A DNA stretch of 64,000 bases from a virus. A program made the translations under genes and the position numbers. The stretch lies in IMG/VR virus record IMGVR_UViG_3300045973_000529, positions 1-64,000 of that record; one strand, written 5' to 3'. The notes beneath the pieces are model-generated. The model had not been told where the DNA came from, searched no databases, and saw only the letters and a list, made by a program, of their open reading frames with translations. This document shows positions 25,828 through 35,646 of the stretch, piece after piece (the first letter of the stretch is position 1; the number at the start of each line of letters is the position of its first letter).

Positions 25828-28539
25828 TCACGGAAGCACGTTCGGTGACAGTGATGGATCAGCAACGACCGGAGCTGGCTGGAAGTTCGGATCGATGATT
25901 GGCGGACGCTCGTACGGGACTGGCAACGCTGGTGGTGCAGATGTGCCGCTAGCTTCCACAGTGAGTTGTTCCCGTGGCGGTTGAGCCGCAAGCACATTCA
26001 GACGAGCGATGTCCCAATCCAGCGCCGCGTAGTTGAACTTGGCCTGATCAGCACCTGCACCGACGAGATACCCGTCAACGATGATGGGCACCCCGTTCGT
26101 CATCGGGAGGTACAGCTGCATGCTGCTTTCACCAGTCATTTCAGCCGGTGTTTCGCTCTTCCATCCGTCGAGATGCGCGAACAGCGCGTTGCCGGTCCTG
26201 ATGGAGTTGTTGTCCGTCAAACCTCCAAAGTACCCTGCTTCAACTTCAGCGATCCACTTTGCTGGGTTGTACGACCACCACCACTGTGAGCCATCAGTTG
26301 GGCTCTTCGTCCAGTGACTGTGTTCTTCCGACCAGGTGTGTCCATCTTGGAACTGCAAAAGCTTTCGATTACCAAGGACCGGTGTCTCCATTGCGATGAC
26401 AACGGTAGGTCCAAATGGGCCCATCACCATGTCACCCACGGTGATCTGCTCAATAGCCTTGAGTGTTGTGTCGCCCATCAGCACTTGGGATCCTGCTGGG
26501 AAGCAAGTGCTGCCACCGTCGAAGATTGGTGGTGGATCTTGTTCGACACCAAACCAGAAGAAGTCAGTGAACGCTGATGAGGTTCCATCAGACACGTGGC
26601 ATCGAATCTGCCCTGCGGTTCCTGGACCGTCAGGTGCTACAACGGCGCACCGCGCAGAGAATTGGTTGAACAACGATGCACCACCAGAAATGTTCTGCCA
26701 CTCGTATGTGTACTCAGACCCCGGGTTGCCACCCCCACCGAAGCCATCGAGTGCAAAGCTGTTCGTTCCGGTGCCGTATTGGAAGTAATAAACCGTTGGT
26801 GAGTACGCGCCACCAAATGCTGGCATGTTGGTGAGCGCGAAATTGATGATGCTAGCTCGCAGTGCTGCACGTGATACAGACGGTGCAGTGACCGCGGTGT
26901 TGGTGTACCCCCAATCCACGTAAGCAGCGCCATTACCGCCTGCAGCAGCGTTCTGCACGTTCGGTGCCGTAGCCCCTGCGCCACCTCGCCCGAACAAGAG
27001 CAATGTTGCAACTGACGTCCCAACGAGACTCGTTGTCGGCAGGATTGGGAAGCGACTCGTTGTTGGCACGTGCATGACATCGGCGTATCGAGTTGCAAAG
27101 GCTGAGATACCAGACTTGCCGCTTTCGCCACCATCAGCGCAGGTGTCATTGTACACGAGATTGCCGCGAGCTGTTCGACCACCAAACCCTGAACGAAGGA
27201 AATTGCGTGTAGACACATAGATGCGATCATTCGTGATGCCGCCTCCACCACCGCCTCCACCGCCGCCGTCAGACATAAGCCCACCACCAGCACCATCATT
27301 GATCTTGCCAAGATACTCGCCGTCGCCTCCGCACTGGCGCGATGGGAACCCTGAATCAGTCGTCAACCCCTGAGTCGCCCAGTTCGCGTGTTGGCTAACA
27401 TTCACATAGCCGCTGTCACCACCGCCACCACCGCCTCCACCCCCACCAGCGCAGGCGAGGAAGTACTCACCAGATGGTGTTACCAGAGTCACAAGAGTTG
27501 CCGAGCCACCGCCACCACCATAACCAGAGGCACCGACAGAACCTGCGTAGCCACCGCTGCCACCAACTGGGTGCGCCATCCAGGTGGAGTATTCATCACG
27601 AGTAGTCCACATCTGTGCAGCACCATTCATGATGCGAATCGCGAAACTCCCAATGTCACCGCTGTTCGAATACACAGCAGTGATCTTGTGCCAACCTGGT
27701 GCCACTGAAACGGTTCTGGTCAATGGCGAACCAAGATTGAAAGACGTGCCCGTTGTTGACCCCTGATCGTTCAGACCAAACGTGTTTGCCACAGCAGCAC
27801 CGTTAATCTCGATGGTGACGAAGTTATCAGCGGTGAACTGGAATTGATAGGAACCAAAGAACGGGAAATGCACCATGCGCGACACATGTCGATTGTTCAC
27901 CGGGAACCCGCCGCTCATGTCAGTGGTGACCGCGTATGTGTTATGCCAGGCACCCCAAGAGGTGCTTTGCACTCCGAAGATGCCGTATCCATGCCCACCT
28001 GCTGGTGCTGGATTATTGATTGAGTGCCCCTGGGCCATGAAGCCATTGGCACCGCCACGCCCAATGAAGAATCGCAGGATTCGATTCTCATTCAAATTCC
28101 CAGCCCAAGAGGTGTTCACCGTGCCAGAGATAGTAGAACCACCACCGCCATTTCCACCAGCGATGCTGTTCGAACCGCCACCGCCACCACCGCCGCCGAC
28201 CAAGAACAGCCTGATCAGATCGACGCCTGCTGGGAGCGTTACCTCAACGTAGTCTGAGAGATCATCACCAGCGGCTGGAGCTTGGATCAGCCCAGTGTCA
28301 CCAACGATGACGTCCTTCGTACCATAGAAGTGCGAGAATTGAATGGTGCCTGAAGTTGGAATCAGCACATTGGAGGTCGGAGTCAATGGTGCTGTCTGAA
28401 TCGACCCTGGCCCTGCTGTAGTAACCTGATTCACCTGGCTTCCGCCACGGTAGTATTCGTCAATGGCGACGGGGGCTCCGCCCCCGAACTCCATTTGGAT
28501 GTCGAACAGCGAGATTGCGCCAGAGGTCTGAAGTGCCAT
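25828..28539 (-). CDS. Glycine-rich tail fibre/adhesin with C-terminal Hint domain
   Basis: 903 residues. The N terminus carries IQMEFGGGAPVAIDEYYRGG, paralogous to the 412-residue fibre protein. Poly-Gly stretches (GGGGGGGGSN, GGGGGGGGGGDSG) resemble glycine-rich adhesin tips. A beta-sandwich segment around 215-330 (YQFQFTADNFVTIEINGAAV, APGWHKITAVYSNSGD) looks PA14- or carbohydrate-binding-like. From Cys679 the sequence CFPAGSQVLMGDTTLKAIEQ then ITVGDMVMG is a Hint-type N-terminal block, with TWSEEHSHW in place of the TxxH block and VDGYLVG near the domain end. There is no terminal His-Asn, so splicing is unlikely. It ends in a Pro-rich tail of about 50 residues. It starts at a TAATG overlap with the upstream fibre stop. 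Confidence 0.8.
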   Translation of the reverse strand: MALQTSGAISLFDIQMEFGGGAPVAIDEYYRGGSQVNQVTTAGPGSIQTAPLTPTSNVLIPTSGTIQFSHFYGTKDVIVGDTGLIQAPAAGDDLSDYVEVTLPAGVDLIRLFLVGGGGGGGGSNSIAGGNGGGGSTISGTVNTSWAGNLNENRILRFFIGRGGANGFMAQGHSINNPAPAGGHGYGIFGVQSTSWGAWHNTYAVTTDMSGGFPVNNRHVSRMVHFPFFGSYQFQFTADNFVTIEINGAAVANTFGLNDQGSTTGTSFNLGSPLTRTVSVAPGWHKITAVYSNSGDIGSFAIRIMNGAAQMWTTRDEYSTWMAHPVGGSGGYAGSVGASGYGGGGGSATLVTLVTPSGEYFLACAGGGGGGGGGGDSGYVNVSQHANWATQGLTTDSGFPSRQCGGDGEYLGKINDGAGGGLMSDGGGGGGGGGGITNDRIYVSTRNFLRSGFGGRTARGNLVYNDTCADGGESGKSGISAFATRYADVMHVPTTSRFPILPTTSLVGTSVATLLLFGRGGAGATAPNVQNAAAGGNGAAYVDWGYTNTAVTAPSVSRAALRASIINFALTNMPAFGGAYSPTVYYFQYGTGTNSFALDGFGGGGNPGSEYTYEWQNISGGASLFNQFSARCAVVAPDGPGTAGQIRCHVSDGTSSAFTDFFWFGVEQDPPPIFDGGSTCFPAGSQVLMGDTTLKAIEQITVGDMVMGPFGPTVVIAMETPVLGNRKLLQFQDGHTWSEEHSHWTKSPTDGSQWWWSYNPAKWIAEVEAGYFGGLTDNNSIRTGNALFAHLDGWKSETPAEMTGESSMQLYLPMTNGVPIIVDGYLVGAGADQAKFNYAALDWDIARLNVLAAQPPREQLTVEASGTSAPPALPVPYERPPIIDPNFQPAPVVADPSLSPNVLP

Positions 28540-30692
28540 TACTTGCTCTCAAGTTCGTCAACACGCGCCATCAGTGACTTGATTTGCTGCTGCTGTTCCG
28601 CCATTGCAGCTGTGAGCAGAGCGACGATTCGCTCATAGCGAATCGTGAGGTACTCGGCGTTGAACGGTGCTGGAGCCACCGCGTCTGGCATGACCTCGAG
28701 AACTTCCTGAGCAATCAGACCGTGTTCGTGTTCACGCTCAGGAACGAAGCCAACCTCTTGGCACTTCTCGGCATTCCAGTCGTAGGAGTAACCACCGATA
28801 GCGAGCACCTTATCGAGCGCGTTCTCAATGAGGGTGACGTTTGTTTTCAGACGGCGGTCAGATGAGTACGCCGTGATGTTTCCGGTCGATGTGATTGGAC
28901 CACTAAATGCGTGTGAACCAGCGACGTAGCTAATTGTAGCAGTGTCCTGAGTCACCACCGTGCCGGTGTTTCCAATGTACCCGGTGCGGGTGCCGTTCGA
29001 TCCGCCATAGAACTCGAGATACCCTGAGTTGCCAGAGGTCGATGACTGCATCCGGATAAAGCCAGTGGTGCCGTTCGAGTTACCAGCTGCCACGTAAGGA
29101 TAGAACGCGCCAACTGGACCTGGATTTGTGGTGGTGATAACACTACCACCCGTGGTGACCAGATTACCAAGTGCCGAAACAGCGCCCGTTGTTTGGATAA
29201 GCGAGTTCTGCCAGTGCAACGTGATGCCGTTCACAGTCAAGCGTTCGCCGTTTGCGGTGCCGACTGTCGTGTTCCCTTGGACCGTCAAGTCGCCAGTGAT
29301 GGTATCACCTGCCTTGAGGACATAGTTCCCGAGCGACGTAGATGTCAGGTACCCTGGGCCGTTTGCAAGCTGACTGAGATTGGTCAGATTGGAGGTATCC
29401 CACAGCGTCTGGATCTGACCCCAGGCATTCGTTGTGCCAGTGTCATCGTTCACCCGGAAGCGGAGACCTGACGGTAGGTTCTCATCGTAGTTCCATCCCG
29501 CCATCAATTGAAATGCATGGACGCCGGTACCGCGAATCGTGAGACCCACCTGATAAGAACCAAGATCAGACGTCGAGTAAGCATCGAAACCGGTCAGCGT
29601 AGTGTTCGCAAATGCTGTCGGACCAGGTGAGGCGATGCCTGTGGTTCCAAAGTCGTAGAAGTATGAAGGAAGCACGTATGCCGTTGACCCCGTCAACGGT
29701 GTATTCGCCACTGTTCGTGCTGTACCAATGCCAGTGATGCCAGACCAAGGAACTGCACCTGCTGAACCAGCAGTCGTTGCTGAACCAGCAGTCGTTGCTG
29801 AGCCGGCGGTATCTGCTGTCAGTGCGTGTGACACATTCAGCGCGGAGCTTGCCACCCATACCGGTGCGCCAGTGCCACCAGAGGTCAAGATGTTGTGTGT
29901 CAGTCCAGTGCCAGAACCGAAAGCGGTGCCGCTGGCAGCTGAGTACCCGATGGTCGTCGTTGAAACACCGTACATGATGCCACCGAGCGTTGGGGCAGTG
30001 GTGATGCCTGTGCCGCCAAGTGTCACCGACAACTTGTTGTTCAGCGCAGTACCGAGACCAACGTCAGTGCCAGACCAGCCACCGTTCATGTTCCCGATGT
30101 TCAACAGATCCTTGGCATGGCGACCGTCCACAGAGTCAGCATCAAGCAACGAAGTGTGACCCATGTTCCCAGCGTGCCATACTTGCCCGCCAAGGTACTT
30201 CAGTCCCAGAGCACCAGCTACCCGAGCAGGTGGACCAACGACCGCAGCGGTATTCGAGTCGATCGACAAGAAGTTCGTCATGGTGCCACCGGCACCAGTC
30301 CAGCTGTTGCCAGCTCCGATCTTCACGATGCCGTCGAGACCTTCAATGATGAGCGGTTTGTTGGTGCCAGAGCCAGTGCTGTTACCGAGCACCAAGCGCT
30401 GAGCGCCTGTAGTTTGTGTGATCTTCAAGAACGATGGGACCGTCAGCTGTCCTGTCATCGTGTCGCCAGTGATGTCGACATAGATGGATGGCTGACCAGC
30501 CAAGAACCAGCTCTGTGACACCTGTCCACCAAGTGCAACCGTGTTCGTGTCAGGCGAGAAGCCGTACACATACAGCCCCTGCGCTGAACCGACATCGTTC
30601 GTCTTGTAGAACATTGCCCCGTCCATCGAGAGCCCCGCGGTTGGAAGCGTTGGGCCGTACGAGATGATTGCGCCGTTATTGATCTTCGCCAT
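28539..30692 (-). CDS. Tail fibre with Peptidase_S74 chaperone (717 residues)
   Basis: The N terminus ISYGPTLPTAGLSMDGAMFY is nearly the same as in the 1,634-residue fibre, so both probably attach at the same type of site. It has an IYVDITGDTMTGQLTVPS element and Gly/Thr-rich beta body repeats (GSATTAGSATTAGSAG). The C terminus from about 610 is an S74 domain: AYSSDRRLKTNVTLIENALD, HGLIAQEVLEVMPDAV, then a helical QQQQIKSLMARVDELESK. Ribosome binding site AAAGGAAACACC and a late promoter at 30713. First gene of a two-gene unit with the Hint fibre. Confidence 0.85.
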   Translation of the reverse strand: MAKINNGAIISYGPTLPTAGLSMDGAMFYKTNDVGSAQGLYVYGFSPDTNTVALGGQVSQSWFLAGQPSIYVDITGDTMTGQLTVPSFLKITQTTGAQRLVLGNSTGSGTNKPLIIEGLDGIVKIGAGNSWTGAGGTMTNFLSIDSNTAAVVGPPARVAGALGLKYLGGQVWHAGNMGHTSLLDADSVDGRHAKDLLNIGNMNGGWSGTDVGLGTALNNKLSVTLGGTGITTAPTLGGIMYGVSTTTIGYSAASGTAFGSGTGLTHNILTSGGTGAPVWVASSALNVSHALTADTAGSATTAGSATTAGSAGAVPWSGITGIGTARTVANTPLTGSTAYVLPSYFYDFGTTGIASPGPTAFANTTLTGFDAYSTSDLGSYQVGLTIRGTGVHAFQLMAGWNYDENLPSGLRFRVNDDTGTTNAWGQIQTLWDTSNLTNLSQLANGPGYLTSTSLGNYVLKAGDTITGDLTVQGNTTVGTANGERLTVNGITLHWQNSLIQTTGAVSALGNLVTTGGSVITTTNPGPVGAFYPYVAAGNSNGTTGFIRMQSSTSGNSGYLEFYGGSNGTRTGYIGNTGTVVTQDTATISYVAGSHAFSGPITSTGNITAYSSDRRLKTNVTLIENALDKVLAIGGYSYDWNAEKCQEVGFVPEREHEHGLIAQEVLEVMPDAVAPAPFNAEYLTIRYERIVALLTAAMAEQQQQIKSLMARVDELESK

Positions 30693-30712
30693 GGTGTTTC
30701 CTTTGTCAGGGG

Positions 30713-30720
30713 CTATTTAG
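30713..30720 (-). promoter_or_regulatory. Late promoter (CTAAATAG) overlapping the upstream stop codon
   Basis: Minus-strand CCTAAATAGCCCC, 21 bases before the ATG at 30692. The TAA stop of the 1,634-residue fibre (30717-30719) is part of the promoter core. Confidence 0.75.
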
Positions 30721-33700
30721 GCGCGCAGCGAAGCAATCTCGGCGCGCAGCTCCTCGATCTGCCGTTGCTGTTCCTTGATCGCCTCGATCAGCACCCCGAC
30801 CATGTTCCCGTACGACACACTGAGTGTCCCGTCGTTTGTCTCGTGCACTACTCGTGGCAGTACTTCTTGAACTTCCTGCGCAATCACACCAGTGCTAAGA
30901 GCACCACCATCAGTACGGGTGAAGTCCACACCTCGGAGAGCCATGACCTTGTCCAACGCATGATCAATCGTGACGACATCGGTCTTCAGTCGCGCATCAG
31001 AGAATGCCGCAACGTCACCAGCCACGATAAGTCCGTTGGCACTTGTTCCACCGAGATTGTAGTTCGTGCCATCAAAGTACAAGTAGTGGTTGTTGTTGTC
31101 GCCGAAGTACAGCACACCGGTGGTTGCAGACCGACGACTGACGATGTCGCCAGCCTGGCCGCTGGAAGCTACAACACCATCAAACGATGCAACCAACTTA
31201 GGAATCGTGAACTGAGTCTTGGATGACTGGAGCCGGTAGCTGTTCAACCCATCCGACCAACCACCAAGGCGGAACACATTGTCATTGTCAAGACCCATGT
31301 TCAAAGCGTACTGACCGGCACGGTGGAATGCCATAATGGCGCCGAGGCCAGATCCAGAAGCTGTATACGCTTGCAGGGTGCCGGCATTAGCAGCACTACC
31401 TACGGTTGAAGCAGCGAGTGTAGAGAACTGTTGCTCAGTCGTCCAGACATTGGCGCCATAGTTCGCGATCGTGTCTCCATCAACCTTCCAGGTGCCTTGA
31501 AGATCGATGCCGCCGTTGCTGGACAGATGCACCATTGAAGCCATGGTGGCATTTGGGCCGGCTGCGGTTGCAGTACTTGGAAGGAAACCAATCGCCACCG
31601 TGTTCGCTGATGAAGTAGAAGGCTTCAAGATCAAACCGAACTGGGTGGAACCACCTGGGTAGGTGTTCGTGATCGATGAGGAGAATCCGTTGTACGCGAT
31701 GTTCCCAAGGTTCAAGAATGGCAGAGAAGAACTGAAGTGCGCAATGGATGCCTTGCGCATGACGTTGTCTGCGCTGGTGGTCACCATGACCTGATTGATC
31801 GTTGGGTTCTCGCTCACTGCAGATGTCTGAAGGAAGTGCTGCGCAGTGATGTCAGCATTTGGATCACGCTGAACGATCGTTGATGCAGTTGCGGTGGTGG
31901 CTGATGCTGGGATCTGGCGGGAGGTCCACTCAGTTCCGTTCCAACCGAGCACGTCGTTGGCGAGCTTCGTGGAGATTACAACGTTGCCAAGCTCTTCCAC
32001 GGTATCGTACTGGCGAACTGGATAAGAAACTTGTGACACGATGTTTGTCGCATCAGTCGTGATTTCAGCAAGCAGCACGCGAATGAACGACGTTGGAAGC
32101 AGCGTTGTCGACACCGTGATGTCGACGGAAGTACGGTCACCAGCATGCTTTGATGCATAGACGTAGTTCACGGCGCTTGGGTTCAGCGCAATGGACTGTG
32201 TTGGCGTCGTGCAGTAGTATCCACCAATGAAGAGTGGATAGCTTGAGATGTACGCGATCAGACCCGTGGCGCTTTCGGTCGTCACCCACATCTGCTTGCG
32301 TGTTGCGGTGTTGGTGAACCACTGTGTTTCAGTGATCGTTGAACCATCGCGAACATCACGTGACGACAGGAAGTACGCCGCGTCATACACCGTGGTCGAT
32401 TGGAAGTGGTAGTACCCGAGTGCGGTGCTGTACCCCCATGAATTGCCAGGGTAGTTGTTCTGCGTGCCATAGCCGCCTGGGCCGGTGGAGATTGCATTCC
32501 AGCTGTTGATCGATCCAGTAACAGCCACGTTCGTGCCAGTGTCGAAGTAGCCGTAGTACCAGAACGTTCCACCAGTCACTGGCACCGAGAAGTGGTACAG
32601 CATGCGTCCTGCTTCAGTGAGCAGAGTATGACCAGATGCTGATGTCGTGAAGAGATAGTAGAAGTCGTTTCGAGCTGTCCGAGCTGAGGCGAGTTCCGTC
32701 TGGTGAATGCTTGTTGCCACCACTGACCAGACGCCGCTGACGCACTTCAACATGTGCATACCGCCGCCAGTCGTCTGTGTGACGTGACCGGAACCAGTAC
32801 CCGCGGCAGTAGCAGTGAACGTGGTGCCGACGTTATTCGAAGAAGCACCGACCAACGTGAAGTTCGTGGAGCCAGCAATCGCAATGACGTAGTCACGCCC
32901 TGGAACCATTGCCGTTGCGAGAATGTCGGAATTTTGCACAACCGCCCAGTACACCGGGCTTACCGTGCTGCCGTTCCACGCAGTGATCCAAGCATCAGCC
33001 AGATCGGTGAGTGCGCCAACCGTATTTGGGATGACTGGCATGGTGATACCAGTCGACGTGTATGCGCGAGACACCCCGTCAGGATTGACAGAGATGTTGT
33101 ACACCAACGATCCTGGGTGTGTCCAGTAGTATGTTGGCACGCCCGCGGTCACCGTAGTTCCGAACTTGCCAGGGCGGAAGTTTGAGGTGATTGTCGCTGG
33201 TGCTGAAGTTTGTGGGTTCACCAGAGCTGTCGGTGAATCAAGCTTCAGGGTGTCGTTGGTCTGTCCTTGTGCAACCGAGCTGAACACGGTGGTGGAGAAC
33301 TTCGCCTGCACATACACCGAGCCATACCGGGTGCTGGTGGCGTGGAACATAATGTTGTTCCCGATCACGTGACCGAACCACGAGTCAATGGTCTTTGACC
33401 AAGGTGAACCGTCAGGGATGTTCTGCGAGTGCGTGATTTCGAGCTTGTTCGTCAGATTGGTGCCGAACGTCTTGTACTCGAATGGAGCTTGCGCCGCCGC
33501 TGTACCAGTACCAGTGCCTGGTCCTGTTGCGGTGAACGATGTACCAATTGTGTTTGAAGACGCACCGTACAGCGTGAAGTTCGTTGTGCCAAGCGATTCG
33601 ATGGTGTACGTTGTACCAGCGAGCATACCTGGAGCGAGGGTCGTGTTGAATGACAAACGCCGAATGGTGCCAATGCTGGTGCTTGAGAAGCTGCCCTTCG

Positions 33701-35621
33701 TGGTGAGGTACATGTCACCCGAGTACTCATCAGTGATGATGGATGAGTTCGACTGACCGAATGCCCAGGTGCTGACAACGCCACCGTCATCAGTGTTCCA
33801 GGTGGCGTCTGGCTGAGCGTGGTAGCGGTAACCATCACCCTTCACTGGGATCTTGTTCTGCGGTGTTCCAACCCCTGTCTCGATCCATGAGCGTGGAACG
33901 TCCCACGACACGTGCAAGCCCCACGACTGTCCAGTTGACGCGTCGAACGGTGTTGCGAAGTCGTAGTACGTTGAGAACACTGTGTAGAACGTTTCGAGGA
34001 ACGGGTTCCAGGTAAACGGATAGATGTTCCCGTGTCCGCTGTAGTTCAGCAGCGTTGTTGGCGTATTGATGCGACGCTGCGTCACCGTGCCGGTGCCGGT
34101 GCCTGGAGCAGTCGCAGTGAAGGACTGACCGACAGTGTTCGACACTGCACCGTACAGTGTGAAGTTCGTGGTGCCAATGGAAGAGATCAGGTACTTTGTG
34201 CCTGGTACCATTGTGGTGACTGGAGCTTCAGTCACATCAAGCAGCTGCAGATCAGTGGACTTCGTGTACAGTACTTGCGACCGAAGAAGAGTCAATGAAC
34301 TATCGTACACTTCAAGCGTGTACAGGTCCTGCGCAGAATTCATGATGCCGCGCAGAATCCGGTCACCAGAAGCCGTCTCAATCAAACTGAGATTGGTGCG
34401 AACCGCGTACAGAGTAGTCACATCATACGCGAACACCCAATCACGCCAGTCCGATGAACCAGCTGTCTTCACCAACACAACGCGTGTCAAGGTGTTCGGG
34501 TATGTGATTGAGGTGATGTAGAGCAGCGCAAAGAACGTGCCCATGTTCGCGATGTAGTTCACCTTCTCAGTTGGGAGCAGGAACACTGCCGAGACAGGGT
34601 CATTGTCGTACACGAGAGTGTCGTTGTCTGAGAAGCGGTACGCACGGTAGTAACGGGCATCGCCAGTTGGTGTTGAGGTGCCATAGAAGAACACTTGCCG
34701 ACCAGAAGCACCGACCCAAGCATAAGTGGTGTCGTTCCAAACACCCTGAGAGAAGCCAAAGGAAGCGTACACCGGAACTGTGTTGTCCTTCAGAGTACCT
34801 GCAAGCGGTGGCAAGTTCAGGTAGTCGGCAGCGTCAACGTACGCTGTGGTTGACACCGTGTCGGTGATACCATAACCCAAGAGAGTTGTTGGAGTACCAG
34901 TGACACCTGACCAGGCGACCCCAGAGGCCGTAGTGGCAGTGCCTGCGCTGACTGCACGGGAAACATTCAGACTCGTGGCGTTCAACCATGATGGCGCACC
35001 AGTTCCGCCGGAGATCAGGACCTGCCAGTTTTGCGATGTACCTGAACCAGAGGTGGCGGTACCAGCAGCTGTGAAGCCGTGCGCCGTTGTCGATGCGCCG
35101 TACGCAATGCCGCCCTGTGTCGAGGTGGTCAGATTCGTACCGCCCTTGGCAACCGTCAAAGTACCACCAAGATTGGACAACGTCAAATTCGCTTCAGTGA
35201 CATCGATGGTTGGATTACCAGCGACACCTGAACCGTTCGTGATGCTGATCTTTGTTGAGCCAGCCGTCAGAGTTCGCACTGCACTGGTAGATGCGCCGGT
35301 GATGACGTACATGCCGGTCGAGGCGGCTGAGATCGCTGCCAGAGCATCAAGCGATGCATCCTGTGTCTGGAAGTGCGTCGAGTCGAAACCATCCAGGGTG
35401 TCGGCATCAACCTGATCAGCCGTTGCTTTTGTCCAGCCTTGCGAAACTTGCTGCCCGAAAGCAGCTGAGTTCGAATCGGCAGTGAACCCATAGACGTACA
35501 ACCCCTTCGACGGACCAATCAGACCGTCCGTCTTGTAGAACAAAGCGCCGTCGATTGAGGCCGTAGCGTCCGGAAGAATCGGGCCGTACGAGATCAGGGC
35601 GCCAGAGAGAAGTTTTGCCAT
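30717..35621 (-). CDS. Giant tail fibre with Peptidase_S74 chaperone (1,634 residues)
   Basis: N-terminal GALISYGPILPDATASIDGA is paralogous to the 717-residue fibre. It then has an ALAAISAASTGMYVITGA-type repeat region. The middle is largely unique and rich in Tyr/Trp, with three copies of a 45-residue module (pattern GTTNFTLYGAxSNTxGxSFT; see repeats). Near residue 1,310 lies an STQFGLILKPST block shared with the 2,674-residue fibre. The C terminus is an S74 chaperone (AFSDARLKTDVVTIDHALDK, STGVIAQEVQEVLPRVV) with a terminal coiled coil (QQRQIEELRAEIASLRA). The aromatic-rich unique middle is the likeliest receptor-binding part. Late promoter at 35647. Confidence 0.85.
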   Translation of the reverse strand: MAKLLSGALISYGPILPDATASIDGALFYKTDGLIGPSKGLYVYGFTADSNSAAFGQQVSQGWTKATADQVDADTLDGFDSTHFQTQDASLDALAAISAASTGMYVITGASTSAVRTLTAGSTKISITNGSGVAGNPTIDVTEANLTLSNLGGTLTVAKGGTNLTTSTQGGIAYGASTTAHGFTAAGTATSGSGTSQNWQVLISGGTGAPSWLNATSLNVSRAVSAGTATTASGVAWSGVTGTPTTLLGYGITDTVSTTAYVDAADYLNLPPLAGTLKDNTVPVYASFGFSQGVWNDTTYAWVGASGRQVFFYGTSTPTGDARYYRAYRFSDNDTLVYDNDPVSAVFLLPTEKVNYIANMGTFFALLYITSITYPNTLTRVVLVKTAGSSDWRDWVFAYDVTTLYAVRTNLSLIETASGDRILRGIMNSAQDLYTLEVYDSSLTLLRSQVLYTKSTDLQLLDVTEAPVTTMVPGTKYLISSIGTTNFTLYGAVSNTVGQSFTATAPGTGTGTVTQRRINTPTTLLNYSGHGNIYPFTWNPFLETFYTVFSTYYDFATPFDASTGQSWGLHVSWDVPRSWIETGVGTPQNKIPVKGDGYRYHAQPDATWNTDDGGVVSTWAFGQSNSSIITDEYSGDMYLTTKGSFSSTSIGTIRRLSFNTTLAPGMLAGTTYTIESLGTTNFTLYGASSNTIGTSFTATGPGTGTGTAAAQAPFEYKTFGTNLTNKLEITHSQNIPDGSPWSKTIDSWFGHVIGNNIMFHATSTRYGSVYVQAKFSTTVFSSVAQGQTNDTLKLDSPTALVNPQTSAPATITSNFRPGKFGTTVTAGVPTYYWTHPGSLVYNISVNPDGVSRAYTSTGITMPVIPNTVGALTDLADAWITAWNGSTVSPVYWAVVQNSDILATAMVPGRDYVIAIAGSTNFTLVGASSNNVGTTFTATAAGTGSGHVTQTTGGGMHMLKCVSGVWSVVATSIHQTELASARTARNDFYYLFTTSASGHTLLTEAGRMLYHFSVPVTGGTFWYYGYFDTGTNVAVTGSINSWNAISTGPGGYGTQNNYPGNSWGYSTALGYYHFQSTTVYDAAYFLSSRDVRDGSTITETQWFTNTATRKQMWVTTESATGLIAYISSYPLFIGGYYCTTPTQSIALNPSAVNYVYASKHAGDRTSVDITVSTTLLPTSFIRVLLAEITTDATNIVSQVSYPVRQYDTVEELGNVVISTKLANDVLGWNGTEWTSRQIPASATTATASTIVQRDPNADITAQHFLQTSAVSENPTINQVMVTTSADNVMRKASIAHFSSSLPFLNLGNIAYNGFSSSITNTYPGGSTQFGLILKPSTSSANTVAIGFLPSTATAAGPNATMASMVHLSSNGGIDLQGTWKVDGDTIANYGANVWTTEQQFSTLAASTVGSAANAGTLQAYTASGSGLGAIMAFHRAGQYALNMGLDNDNVFRLGGWSDGLNSYRLQSSKTQFTIPKLVASFDGVVASSGQAGDIVSRRSATTGVLYFGDNNNHYLYFDGTNYNLGGTSANGLIVAGDVAAFSDARLKTDVVTIDHALDKVMALRGVDFTRTDGGALSTGVIAQEVQEVLPRVVHETNDGTLSVSYGNMVGVLIEAIKEQQRQIEELRAEIASLRA
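32775..32909 (-). repeat. 45-residue fibre module, copy 3
   Basis: Encodes MVPGRDYVIAIAGSTNFTLV then GASSNNVGTTFTATAAGTGS. Same layout as the copies at 33489 and 34077: a PG turn, a hydrophobic strand, G(T/S)TNFTL, GAxSNxxG, FTATxxGTG. Module known from phage structural proteins; function unknown. Confidence 0.8.
33489..33626 (-). repeat. 45-residue fibre module, copy 2
   Basis: Encodes MLAGTTYTIESLGTTNFTLY then GASSNTIGTSFTATGPGTGT. About 46 residues; differs from copy 1 at scattered positions, so the duplication is not recent. Confidence 0.8.
34077..34211 (-). repeat. 45-residue fibre module, copy 1
   Basis: Encodes MVPGTKYLISSIGTTNFTLY then GAVSNTVGQSFTATAPGTGT. First of three dispersed copies in the 1,634-residue fibre, separated by about 150 to 250 residues of unrelated sequence. 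Confidence 0.8.
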
Positions 35622-35646
35622 GGGTGCAGCTCAGTAGAGGTTTGGG

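Noticed and set aside
26067-26505. A self-splicing intein in the glycine-rich fibre
   Set aside because: The Hint start is clear, but there is no C-terminal His-Asn plus Cys/Ser/Thr and no extein continuing after it; only a Pro-rich tail follows. A cleaving or modifying Hint domain is more likely.
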